6,080 bases of DNA from positions 1 through 6,080 of the forward strand of contig CALPKO020000101.1 of NCBI GenBank assembly GCA_943324165.2, given 5' to 3'. Made by a program: the position numbers and the translations under genes. The notes under the pieces were generated by a model that saw only the letters and a list, made by a program, of their open reading frames with translations, did no database searches and was not told where the DNA came from. Shown piece after piece: positions 1 through 5,275 of this stretch; within the stretch, counting starts at the first letter, position 1; each line of letters starts with the position of its first letter. This DNA is from Bdellovibrio sp. ZAP7. Its GTDB lineage: Bacteria > Bacteroidota > Bacteroidia > Flavobacteriales > Flavobacteriaceae.

Positions 1-414
1 CGACACAAATCTAAAATAATAGGGATTGTTTTTTTGCTTTTTTCTTTCCTCTTCATCATCTTGACTATCGGTACTTAACCATTTTCTAAAATCATCATTT
101 TGCGGATATACTTTTTTATAACGCCAATCATTCAATTCATCGTCCGATAATTTTGGGCAAAAATCATTATCTGACAATATTTTAAGTAAATCTATTTTTC
201 TGATTTTTCGTCTATATTTTAATTTTCTTGCACTTCTTGAATTTGTCCGCTGTGCTGCTCTCGAACTTTCACTATTTGTTTTAGCTTCAATATTTACTCC
301 CTCAGAAAATATCCTAACCCCCTTATCAATTAATGAAAACTCATTTCCATCTTTATCAACGATTGCCCATCCAATACTGTTTGTTCCTAAATCCAATCCT
401 AATATTTTTGCCAT
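1..414 (-). CDS. cas9: Cas9 endonuclease, N-terminal part (type II-C-like), cut by the left edge
   Basis: Reading leftward from the ATG at 414-412, an unbroken frame of 138 codons runs off the window. It starts MAKILGLDLGTNSIGWAIVD, the RuvC-I motif of Cas9, with the expected catalytic aspartate at residue 8. Residues about 50-77 form the arginine/lysine-rich bridge helix (SSRAAQRTNSR followed by RKLKYRRKIRK). A charged stretch (QDDEEERKKQK) follows near 117-127, then NPYYFR, where the REC lobe normally begins. In the family, Cas9 is an RNA-guided DNA nuclease that uses crRNA paired to tracrRNA to cut invading DNA; RuvC and HNH domains each cut one strand. Only the first tenth or so of a protein of usually 1,000-1,500 residues is visible, so HNH, RuvC-II/III and the PAM-interacting domain cannot be judged. 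The divergent tracrRNA at about 704-792 supports a working locus. Assignment to subtype II-C rests on the Bacteroidetes setting and the tracrRNA form, not on seeing cas1/cas2. Confidence 0.95.
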   Translation of the reverse strand, partial: MAKILGLDLGTNSIGWAIVDKDGNEFSLIDKGVRIFSEGVNIEAKTNSESSRAAQRTNSRSARKLKYRRKIRKIDLLKILSDNDFCPKLSDDELNDWRYKKVYPQNDDFRKWLSTDSQDDEEERKKQKNNPYYFRFVS

Positions 415-690
415 AATTTTTACATTTAAATTTGCTTATGTTTTTTGAAATTGTCTTGTGGTAAGTAAAAATGTTTTTTTATTATTTTACTTATAATTCG
501 CTCTTCTTCAATAACATTATTGTTAACGAGTTGATTGCGCTTCAACTTTAGTGCTACATATTGTTCTTTCGAAATGATGCTAAAATTACAAATTAAAACA
601 ATAAATAGATAATTATCACATCATTGACTCTATTTGACAATTTATTTTGTGTGAAAAAATCATTTTATTAAAATAACTCAAAAATAAAGT
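415..690. other. cas9-tracrRNA divergent intergenic leader, no protein gene seen
   Basis: This AT-rich stretch separates leftward cas9 from the rightward tracrRNA and should hold the cas9 promoter. I find no exact minus-strand TAnnTTTG box. The nearest is TTAATTTG (plus-strand 589-596), one mismatch and without a good -33 TTG, so the cas9 start site is unresolved. Notable pieces are a 9-bp inverted repeat (462-470/485-493), a 10-bp palindrome GATAATTATC (608-617), TTATCACA (613-620) identical to the anti-repeat core at 727-734, and TTGTGGTAAG (456-465), which matches the reverse complement of 726-735 at 9 of 10 bases. TTGACT (624-629) and TTGACA (634-639) followed by TATTTT (643-648) could be an alternative upstream tracrRNA promoter. 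Confidence 0.5.
462..493 (-). repeat. 9-bp perfect inverted repeat in the cas9 leader
   Basis: TAAGTAAAA (462-470) and TTTTACTTA (485-493) are perfect reverse complements with a 14-base spacer. On the cas9 mRNA this would be a stem-loop ending about 47 bases before the start codon. It is not followed by a suitable U tract, so it is not a convincing terminator. It could be an operator, an mRNA structure affecting translation, or chance in AT-rich DNA; the stem has only one G-C-type pair. Confidence 0.35.
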
Positions 691-698
691 TATATTTG
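691..698 (+). promoter_or_regulatory. Candidate -7 box of the tracrRNA promoter (TATATTTG)
   Basis: TATATTTG matches the Bacteroidetes -7 consensus TAnnTTTG exactly and would start transcription around G703/A704, just ahead of the anti-repeat. The -33 region 17-23 bases upstream lacks TTG, having only a T-rich stretch, so the promoter is incomplete by consensus. A start further upstream, using the TTGACA/TATTTT-like boxes near 634-648, would give a longer transcript. Confidence 0.45.
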
Positions 699-703
699 TA
701 TTG

Positions 704-792
704 ATTAAAATTTCTAATCTTTAATCTTATCACAATAAGGCTATATGCCGTAGATGAAAATCTTTAGTCCTGCTTCGGTGGGACTTTTTTTT
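704..792 (+). ncRNA. tracrRNA of the type II CRISPR-Cas system
   Basis: The RNA reads rightward, divergent from cas9. In order: an AT-rich anti-repeat ending ATCACAAT (to 736); AAGG at 737-740, as in the AAUAAGGC junction of known tracrRNAs (the same string occurs in the Streptococcus pyogenes and Neisseria RNAs); a nexus stem GGC (739-741)/GCC (747-749); a hairpin AGAT-GAAA-ATCT (752-763); and a terminator hairpin with T run (766-792). In the family, tracrRNA pairs with the 5' part of the CRISPR repeat, directs RNase III processing and anchors crRNA in Cas9. By pairing logic, the repeat in this genome should begin close to GTTGTGATAAGATTAAAG. GATTAAA (703-709) and TTTAATC (720-726) form a 7-bp inverted repeat in the anti-repeat, so the RNA can also fold there. 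The 3' end is well supported. The 5' end is estimated from the candidate promoter and could lie tens of bases upstream. Confidence 0.85.
766..792 (+). terminator. Intrinsic terminator of the tracrRNA, UUCG-capped
   Basis: AGTCCTGC (766-773) pairs with GTGGGACT (778-785), eight pairs including two G-U, around a TTCG tetraloop closed by C-G. An unbroken T run continues to 792. This is both the 3' hairpin of the tracrRNA and a textbook rho-independent terminator. Confidence 0.9.
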
Positions 793-815
793 ATCATCAA
801 CATTCAAAATAGGGC

Positions 816-845
816 ACAAAAAAAACGCTCGAATTACTTCGAGCG
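816..845 (-). terminator. Intrinsic terminator after parE; copy 1 of a 30-bp repeat
   Basis: On the minus strand, CGCTCGAA-GTAA-TTCGAGCG forms a perfect 8-bp stem with a GNRA-type tetraloop, followed by eight U. It lies 28 bases past the ancestral (frame-restored) end of the toxin gene. The plus-strand tracrRNA ends only 24 bases away, so this hairpin also limits antisense read-through into the tracrRNA. All 30 bases recur at 1526-1555. Confidence 0.85.
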
Positions 846-872
846 CTGAAAAACCGTTTACCAATCGACTAT

Positions 873-1147
873 TTAAAAATCTTGTCTTCCAATAATTGCC
901 ATTATTTCTATTTCATCGGAATTAATTTTATAAAAATAGAATCAGCACCACAAACACAATACCTATATCCTTGCCGAAAATGAACAGCCTCTGGAAACAT
1001 CAACGGATTTGATGCAATTTTTGAAAAACAATCAAAAAGCATATCATAATATTTATTAGCTTGAAGTAAACCAAAACGCCCAATTCCATATTCGAAAATT
1101 CGGGTTAAATCTTCTTCTGCTTGAATATTAAGTTTAAATCTAAACAT
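873..1147 (-). pseudogene. parE: ParE/RelE-superfamily toxin with a one-base frameshift near the C-terminus
   Basis: From the ATG at 1147-1145 the frame encodes 79 residues and stops at 908. The body is ParE-like: an N-terminal strand, QAEEDLTRIFEYGIGRFG, a second helix with QANKYYDMLFDCFSKIASNP, then GYRYCVCGADSIF. After Phe72 the frame runs into IKLIPMK and stops. One extra T in the five-T run (plus-strand A run 932-936) restores YKINSDEIEIMAIIGRQDF and a stop at 873, the usual ParE ending, for a 91-residue protein. The lost part includes the last strands and the conserved GRQDF tail, so the toxin is probably inactive or weakened. ParE toxins poison DNA gyrase; other members of this superfamily cleave mRNA. 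The start overlaps the end of the antitoxin gene by 8 bases, implying translational coupling. Alternatives are a sequencing error in the homopolymer, or a -1 ribosomal slip on the T run. Confidence 0.85.
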
Positions 1148-1379
1148 TTAGTTTTCTCTTAATATCTGCCAATAATTCCTCTTTGGTTTTAGTACTGAAC
1201 CCACTTTTTTCAGCTCGATCAAGCTTCATTCGAACAAATTTAACATACTCGTCACTTTCACGCGCTTGCTTAATTAAATAATTTACAGCTTCGCTTTTGC
1301 TTGTAAATTCTTCGTTGGCTACTTGTTGCTTTAACCATTCATCATTTTGATTGGCTAGTGTGATACTTTGTCTAGACAT
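1140..1379 (-). CDS. parD: ParD-like ribbon-helix-helix antitoxin
   Basis: The protein has 79 residues. The start MSRQSITLANQNDEWLKQQV fits a ribbon-helix-helix domain: a DNA-contacting strand (about residues 4-9, QSITLA), helix 1 (about 12-21) and helix 2 (SKSEAVNYLIKQAR, about 27-40). The charged C-terminal half (about 41-79, with FVRMKLDRAEKSG and KEELLADIKRKL) is the part that in ParD-type antitoxins wraps and neutralises the toxin. It probably represses its own operon through the palindrome at 1386-1421. The ATG at 1379 lies shortly after the predicted promoter, and the stop overlaps the toxin start by 8 bases, the usual antitoxin-first order. Unlike the toxin, the frame is intact. Family assignment comes from size, fold pattern and the adjacent ParE; sequence conservation in these antitoxins is low. 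Confidence 0.85.
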   Translation of the reverse strand: MSRQSITLANQNDEWLKQQVANEEFTSKSEAVNYLIKQARESDEYVKFVRMKLDRAEKSGFSTKTKEELLADIKRKLNV

Positions 1380-1385
1380 GATAAT

Positions 1386-1421
1386 AACTATTTAGTGGTG
1401 TAAATATACACCAAAATAGTT
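1386..1421. promoter_or_regulatory. Large palindrome upstream of parD, likely ParD operator
   Basis: Nested inverted repeats: TGGTGTA (1396-1402) and TACACCA (1407-1413) around AATA, and outside these AACTATTT (1386-1393) and AAATAGTT (1414-1421), with only an AG pair (1394-1395) breaking symmetry. That gives 15 paired positions per side. It lies 7 bases ahead of the parD ATG and covers the predicted -7 box, as expected for autorepression by a ribbon-helix-helix antitoxin. Confidence 0.75.
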
Positions 1422-1432
1422 AATTGTTCCAA
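1401..1432 (-). promoter_or_regulatory. Predicted parDE promoter
   Basis: On the minus strand, TTG (plus 1430-1432) is followed after 21 bases by TATATTTA (plus 1401-1408), one mismatch from the Bacteroidetes TAnnTTTG -7 box and within the usual 17-23 base spacing. Transcription would start around 1395, about 16 bases before the parD ATG. The -7 box lies inside the palindrome, so bound repressor would block it. Confidence 0.5.
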
Positions 1433-1525
1433 TCTATTTTTTATGTTTCTACTTATTTGAGCGCCTGGCAAAACACATTTAAAAGCATTTTTTTTGCTTT
1501 GTATCAATTGCTTAAAAAATCAATT

Positions 1526-1555
1526 ACAAAAAAAACGCTCGAATTACTTCGAGCG
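1526..1555 (-). terminator. Intrinsic terminator after aconitase; copy 2 of a 30-bp repeat
   Basis: Same 8-bp stem (CGCTCGAA/TTCGAGCG), GTAA loop and eight-U tail on the minus strand as at 816-845, located 24 bases past the aconitase stop. It also insulates parDE from aconitase transcription. On the plus strand the hairpin is followed by a broken T-rich stretch, so weak two-way action is possible. Confidence 0.85.
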
Positions 1556-1579
1556 TTTCATTTTATATAAGTTTTGCGA

Positions 1580-3847
1580 TTAAGCGTTTCCGGCAGCAGC
1601 AATTAAATTTAATGCTGAGCCAGCCACAAACCAACCTATTTGACCTTCGTTATAGGTATGGTTCGCCATGATAGTGTCTTTTGTACCGTCTTCGTGAGCG
1701 AACTCTAAAGTCAATGGTTTTCCTGGTGCAAAATCAACTAAATCAACAAAATTAATCGTGTCATTTTCTTGAATTTTGTCATAATCCGCTTCATCGGCAA
1801 AAGTCAATCCAAGTAAACCTTGTTTTTTAAGATTCGTTTCGTGAATTCTTGCAAACGATTTTACCAACACCGCTTTCACGCCCAAAAATCTTGGTTCCAT
1901 TGCAGCATGTTCTCTAGAAGAACCTTCTCCGTAATTGTGGTCGCCCACAACAACACTAGGCACTCCAGCAGCTTTGTATGCTCTTGCAACAGCAGGAACA
2001 GCGTCATAAGCTCCAGTCAATTGGTTTTTAACCGTATTTGATTTTTGGTTGAAGGCATTAATTGCCCCAATCAACATATTGTTAGAAATATTATCTAAAT
2101 GTCCACGGAAACGCAACCATGGACCTGCCATAGAAATATGGTCAGTAGTACATTTTCCAAAAGCTTTAATCAATAATTTTGCACCTGTAATGTTCTTGCC
2201 ATCCCAAGGTGAAAATGGAGCCAATAATTGCAATCTTTCTGAAGTTTCAGCAACGACAACTTGCACGCCCGATCCATCTTCAGAAGGAGCTTGAAAACCT
2301 GCGTCTTCAACTGCAAATCCACGTGGCGGTAATTCATTTCCTGTCGGTTCATCGAATTTTACCTCTTCCCCATTTTCATTAACCAACGTATCAGTCAAAG
2401 GATTAAAAGACAAATCGCCTGCAATAGCCAATGCCGTTACCAATTCAGGAGAACCTACAAAAGCCAATGTGTTTGGATTTCCGTCTGCACGTTTAGAGAA
2501 ATTTCGGTTGAAAGAGTGAACAATTGTATTTCTTTCTTCTTTCTCTGCTCCTTCTCTGTCCCACATTCCAATACATGGTCCGCAAGCATTTGCGAAAACT
2601 GTAGCGCCAATTTTATCGAAAGTGTCGATAAAACCATCACGTTCGATTGTATATCTTACCAATTCCGAACCAGGAGTAATAGTGAATTGGGACTTTATTT
2701 TTAATTTTTTATCTACTACTTGCTTGGCTAAAGAAGCAGCACGAGCAATATCTTCGTAAGATGAGTTGGTACAAGAACCTATCAATCCGACTTCAATTTT
2801 TAGTGGCCAGTTATTTTTTAAAGCTTCTTCTTTCATTTTAGAAATCGGAGTAGCTAAATCTGGCGTAAAAGGACCATTTAAATGTGGTTCTAATTCAGAC
2901 AAATTAATTTCAATCACTTGATCAAAATACAATTCTGGATTGGCATATACTTCGTCGTCGCCAGTTAAATACTTAGCAATTTTATTGGCTGCATCAGCAA
3001 TATCGGCTCTGTCTGTAGAACGCAAATAACGATCCATTGATTCATCGTAACCAAAAGTAGAAGTGGTAGCACCGATTTCGGCACCCATATTACAAATTGT
3101 ACCTTTTCCTGTACATGACATTGCTTTTGCTCCTTCTCCAAAATATTCAACTATGGCACCTGTTCCACCTTTTACAGTAAGGATTCCGGCCACTTTCAAT
3201 ATCACATCTTTTGGGGCTGTCCAACCAGAAAGTTTCCCGGTTAATTTCACACCAATTAGTTTAGGGAATTTCAATTCCCAAGCCATTCCAGACATAACAT
3301 CTACGGCATCTGCTCCACCAACTCCAATGGCTATCATTCCTAATCCACCTGCGTTTACAGTATGGGAATCGGTTCCAATCATCATTCCGCCCGGAAAAGC
3401 ATAATTTTCTAAAACCACTTGATGTATAATTCCGGCTCCTGGTTTCCAAAAACCAATTCCGTATTTATCTGAAACTGACGAAAGAAAATCAAAAACTTCA
3501 TTGCTTTGTGTTTTAGCACGAGCCAAATCGGTAACAGCATCTACTTTTGCTTGAATTAAATGGTCGCAATGCACCGTTGTTGGCACAGCAACTTTACTTT
3601 TTCCTGCGTGCATAAACTGTAACAAAGCCATTTGAGCTGTTGCATCTTGACAAGCTACTCTATCTGGTGCAAAGTCAACATAATCCTTCCCGCGCACAAA
3701 AGCGTGACTTGGATTACCTTCCCAAAGGTGATTGTATAAAATCTTTTCTGTTAAAGTTAGCGGACGACCAACGATTTCTCGGGCTTTATCAACACGAGTG
3801 GTCATATTTTCGTACACTTTTTTAATCATTTCAATATCAAATGCCAT
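1580..3847 (-). CDS. acn: Aconitate hydratase (aconitase), 755 residues
   Basis: This enzyme interconverts citrate and isocitrate via cis-aconitate in the TCA cycle, in the cytoplasm, using a [4Fe-4S] cluster. The three cluster cysteines are in GSCTNS (Cys359) and CGPC (Cys422, Cys425), close to the positions in mitochondrial aconitase. Other family marks are [13 protein letters not shown] (67-79), DSHT (160-163), NRNF (447-450) and the swivel-domain active-site GSSREHAA (Ser643, Arg645 region). Length and motif layout fit the mitochondrial-type aconitases common in Bacteroidetes rather than AcnB, and the protein looks complete. I chose the ATG at 3847, giving [10 protein letters not shown]. 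The frame extends ten codons to a TTG at 3877, but that would overlap the likely promoter box and adds residues atypical of the family. The gene ends in a strong terminator at 1526-1555 and has a 279-base upstream gap, so it is probably transcribed alone. Confidence 0.97.
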   Translation of the reverse strand: MAFDIEMIKKVYENMTTRVDKAREIVGRPLTLTEKILYNHLWEGNPSHAFVRGKDYVDFAPDRVACQDATAQMALLQFMHAGKSKVAVPTTVHCDHLIQAKVDAVTDLARAKTQSNEVFDFLSSVSDKYGIGFWKPGAGIIHQVVLENYAFPGGMMIGTDSHTVNAGGLGMIAIGVGGADAVDVMSGMAWELKFPKLIGVKLTGKLSGWTAPKDVILKVAGILTVKGGTGAIVEYFGEGAKAMSCTGKGTICNMGAEIGATTSTFGYDESMDRYLRSTDRADIADAANKIAKYLTGDDEVYANPELYFDQVIEINLSELEPHLNGPFTPDLATPISKMKEEALKNNWPLKIEVGLIGSCTNSSYEDIARAASLAKQVVDKKLKIKSQFTITPGSELVRYTIERDGFIDTFDKIGATVFANACGPCIGMWDREGAEKEERNTIVHSFNRNFSKRADGNPNTLAFVGSPELVTALAIAGDLSFNPLTDTLVNENGEEVKFDEPTGNELPPRGFAVEDAGFQAPSEDGSGVQVVVAETSERLQLLAPFSPWDGKNITGAKLLIKAFGKCTTDHISMAGPWLRFRGHLDNISNNMLIGAINAFNQKSNTVKNQLTGAYDAVPAVARAYKAAGVPSVVVGDHNYGEGSSREHAAMEPRFLGVKAVLVKSFARIHETNLKKQGLLGLTFADEADYDKIQENDTINFVDLVDFAPGKPLTLEFAHEDGTKDTIMANHTYNEGQIGWFVAGSALNLIAAAGNA

Positions 3848-3874
3848 AATAAATTGATTAGTTAGTTTGAGTTG

Positions 3875-3882
3875 CAAAATTA
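3875..3882 (-). promoter_or_regulatory. Candidate -7 box of the aconitase promoter (TAATTTTG)
   Basis: On the minus strand TAATTTTG matches TAnnTTTG exactly and would start transcription near 3869, giving a leader of about 22 bases before the ATG at 3847. No TTG lies at the -33 distance, only a T-rich run, so support is partial. If right, it rules out the TTG at 3877 as the translation start. Confidence 0.45.
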
Positions 3883-3972
3883 ACGATTCTAGTTGGATTT
3901 TAAAAATTTTTTAATAAAAGCTAGATTTTGACGAAGTATTATTTCCGAATATCTATTTACTATAATAAATCT

Positions 3973-3993
3973 CCAATAAAATAAAATTATTGG
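3973..3993. repeat. 7-bp inverted repeat between the acyltransferase and aconitase genes
   Basis: CCAATAA (3973-3979) and TTATTGG (3987-3993) are perfect reverse complements around seven bases. On the minus strand this hairpin lies about 134 bases after the acyltransferase stop, followed by a broken T-rich stretch. It is a weak candidate for the end of the moxR-acyltransferase transcript. The rest of 3878-4126 shows no convincing gene. Confidence 0.3.
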
Positions 3994-4126
3994 GTACAAA
4001 ATTTGGAAATTCGTATTATTTCTGCCTTGAAATGACAATTCAGCAATTGAGGAATTGCAGCTTACAATTTGGAGACTTAACACTTGATGATTCCAAAAAA
4101 ATAAATACTCCTTAAAAAAATATTTT

Positions 4127-5230
4127 TTACGGGTACTTTTCATCACGCCATTTTAAAATTGGTTTTTCGAAATAGGTGTAAATTAAATACGCAACTACAA
4201 TAACTGTTGAGAGATAGCTGCAGACATACACTATCATTTCGAATGGTTCGTTGATGTGTTTTTCGCAAACTATTCGATATAAATAAAGAATTATAAAATA
4301 ATGATACAAATAAATTGAATAAGAAATTTTACTAATAAAAACCATTGGTCTTGAAAAAAAAGAATTTGATGAGTGCCAAGAAGAAAAAAACGGAAGTGAA
4401 AAAAATACGCTTAAAGAAGCAATAGGTAAATAAAATACATTCCAAAACAAAGGATATTTATCGATAGTTAAATTAAAGTAACCGATGCCAATAAGTAAGA
4501 AAGCAATCAGCACAAAAGCAATTAACAACGACCCATTAATGAATCTCTCAATATTTTTTTTATAGTTATTCAACAGCCACGCACCTAAAACACCATAAAT
4601 TATTGCATCAATTCTATACCAAATCACTGCTTTAACGTGCGTATTCCAATAATTTACATCTGTTGAACCTATATTAAAATGATAAAATAATTTGGTAATA
4701 AAAAAAATAATCAGAAGCAAAATGGTAGTTGCCAAAAAACCAATATTTCGATTTTTAATTTTAAAAAACAATAACGAAACTAATGGTAATAAAACATAAG
4801 TATATTCTTCGATAGACAAACTCCAAGATTCGTTAAAAAATAAAGGTTGCATTACACTATTTTGAAGAAAAATAAAATAACTCCATATTCGATCTGGAAT
4901 AACCTTCCAAACAAAAAACGCTAGAAAAAGATTTATTGTTAATGCTAAAAAATAATTCGGCAACGTGCGCAACCAGCGTCGAATCCAAAAAACACGAACA
5001 GTATTTATAGAAAAATCATCTAACACGTACAATTTATAAAGAACATTGCCGATTAAATAACCACTCAAAACGAAGAAAATTTCTACTCCATAAAATCCAC
5101 AAAAATTGAATAATTCAATTCCTTTAAAATAAAAAGAGTCAAATAAAAGGGTTGTATGTGCGCTCAAAACCATCAAAATGGCAACCGCACGCATTAAATC
5201 TAAACCATAAATACTTTTTTGATTATTCAT
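4127..5230 (-). CDS. Acyltransferase family 3 membrane protein (OafA/YrhL type)
   Basis: The protein has 367 residues and is strongly hydrophobic, with roughly ten membrane segments spread along its length. Family 3 marks: RAVAILMVLSAH (Arg14 to His25, the conserved R...H pair of the first helix), GVEIFFVLSGYLIG (48-61), FWIRRWLRTLPNY (81-93), ESWSLSIEEY (134-143), and a C-terminal YFEKPILKWR. In the family these inner-membrane enzymes transfer acyl groups, often acetyl, to sugars of O-antigen, exopolysaccharide, peptidoglycan or lipids. The sequence does not show the substrate here, and no glycan-synthesis genes are in view. The ATG at 5230 lies 45 bases after the moxR stop with no terminator between, so the two are probably co-transcribed. 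It looks complete, and more AT-rich than aconitase. Its job is unlikely to be linked to aconitase or MoxR; it may be a later insertion between them. Confidence 0.9.
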   Translation of the reverse strand: MNNQKSIYGLDLMRAVAILMVLSAHTTLLFDSFYFKGIELFNFCGFYGVEIFFVLSGYLIGNVLYKLYVLDDFSINTVRVFWIRRWLRTLPNYFLALTINLFLAFFVWKVIPDRIWSYFIFLQNSVMQPLFFNESWSLSIEEYTYVLLPLVSLLFFKIKNRNIGFLATTILLLIIFFITKLFYHFNIGSTDVNYWNTHVKAVIWYRIDAIIYGVLGAWLLNNYKKNIERFINGSLLIAFVLIAFLLIGIGYFNLTIDKYPLFWNVFYLPIASLSVFFSLPFFSSWHSSNSFFSRPMVFISKISYSIYLYHYFIILYLYRIVCEKHINEPFEMIVYVCSYLSTVIVVAYLIYTYFEKPILKWRDEKYP

Positions 5231-5275
5231 AAAAAAGAATTTAAAGACAAGATAAAGAAAAAATATGGTCTTCTG

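Noticed and set aside
415..815. CRISPR array between cas9 and the TA module
   Set aside because: No set of regularly spaced direct repeats is present; the only repeat-related sequence is the single anti-repeat and short partial matches.
1481..1530. AAAGCA/TGCTTT hairpin and ATCAATT repeats upstream of the aconitase terminator copy
   Set aside because: They are short, low-complexity AT-rich pairings with no tail or promoter context.
1820..3825. Several 60-113 codon open frames on both strands inside the aconitase gene
   Set aside because: They lie wholly within a strongly conserved coding sequence and have no independent motifs; they are shadows of that frame.
3848..3877. Ten-codon N-terminal extension of aconitase from a TTG
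   Set aside because: The ATG at 3847 gives a family-typical start and length, and the extension overlaps a candidate -7 promoter box.
4043..4058. Inverted repeat GCAATT-GAGG-AATTGC as terminator of the acyltransferase transcript
   Set aside because: The stem is only six pairs, mostly A-T, and no U tract follows on either strand.
3889..4146. 85-codon open frame on the minus strand between aconitase and the acyltransferase
   Set aside because: It overlaps the acyltransferase end in another frame, shows no recognisable motif, and has the biased Phe/Ile/Lys/Asn makeup expected of translated AT-rich DNA. It also overlaps the likely aconitase promoter region.
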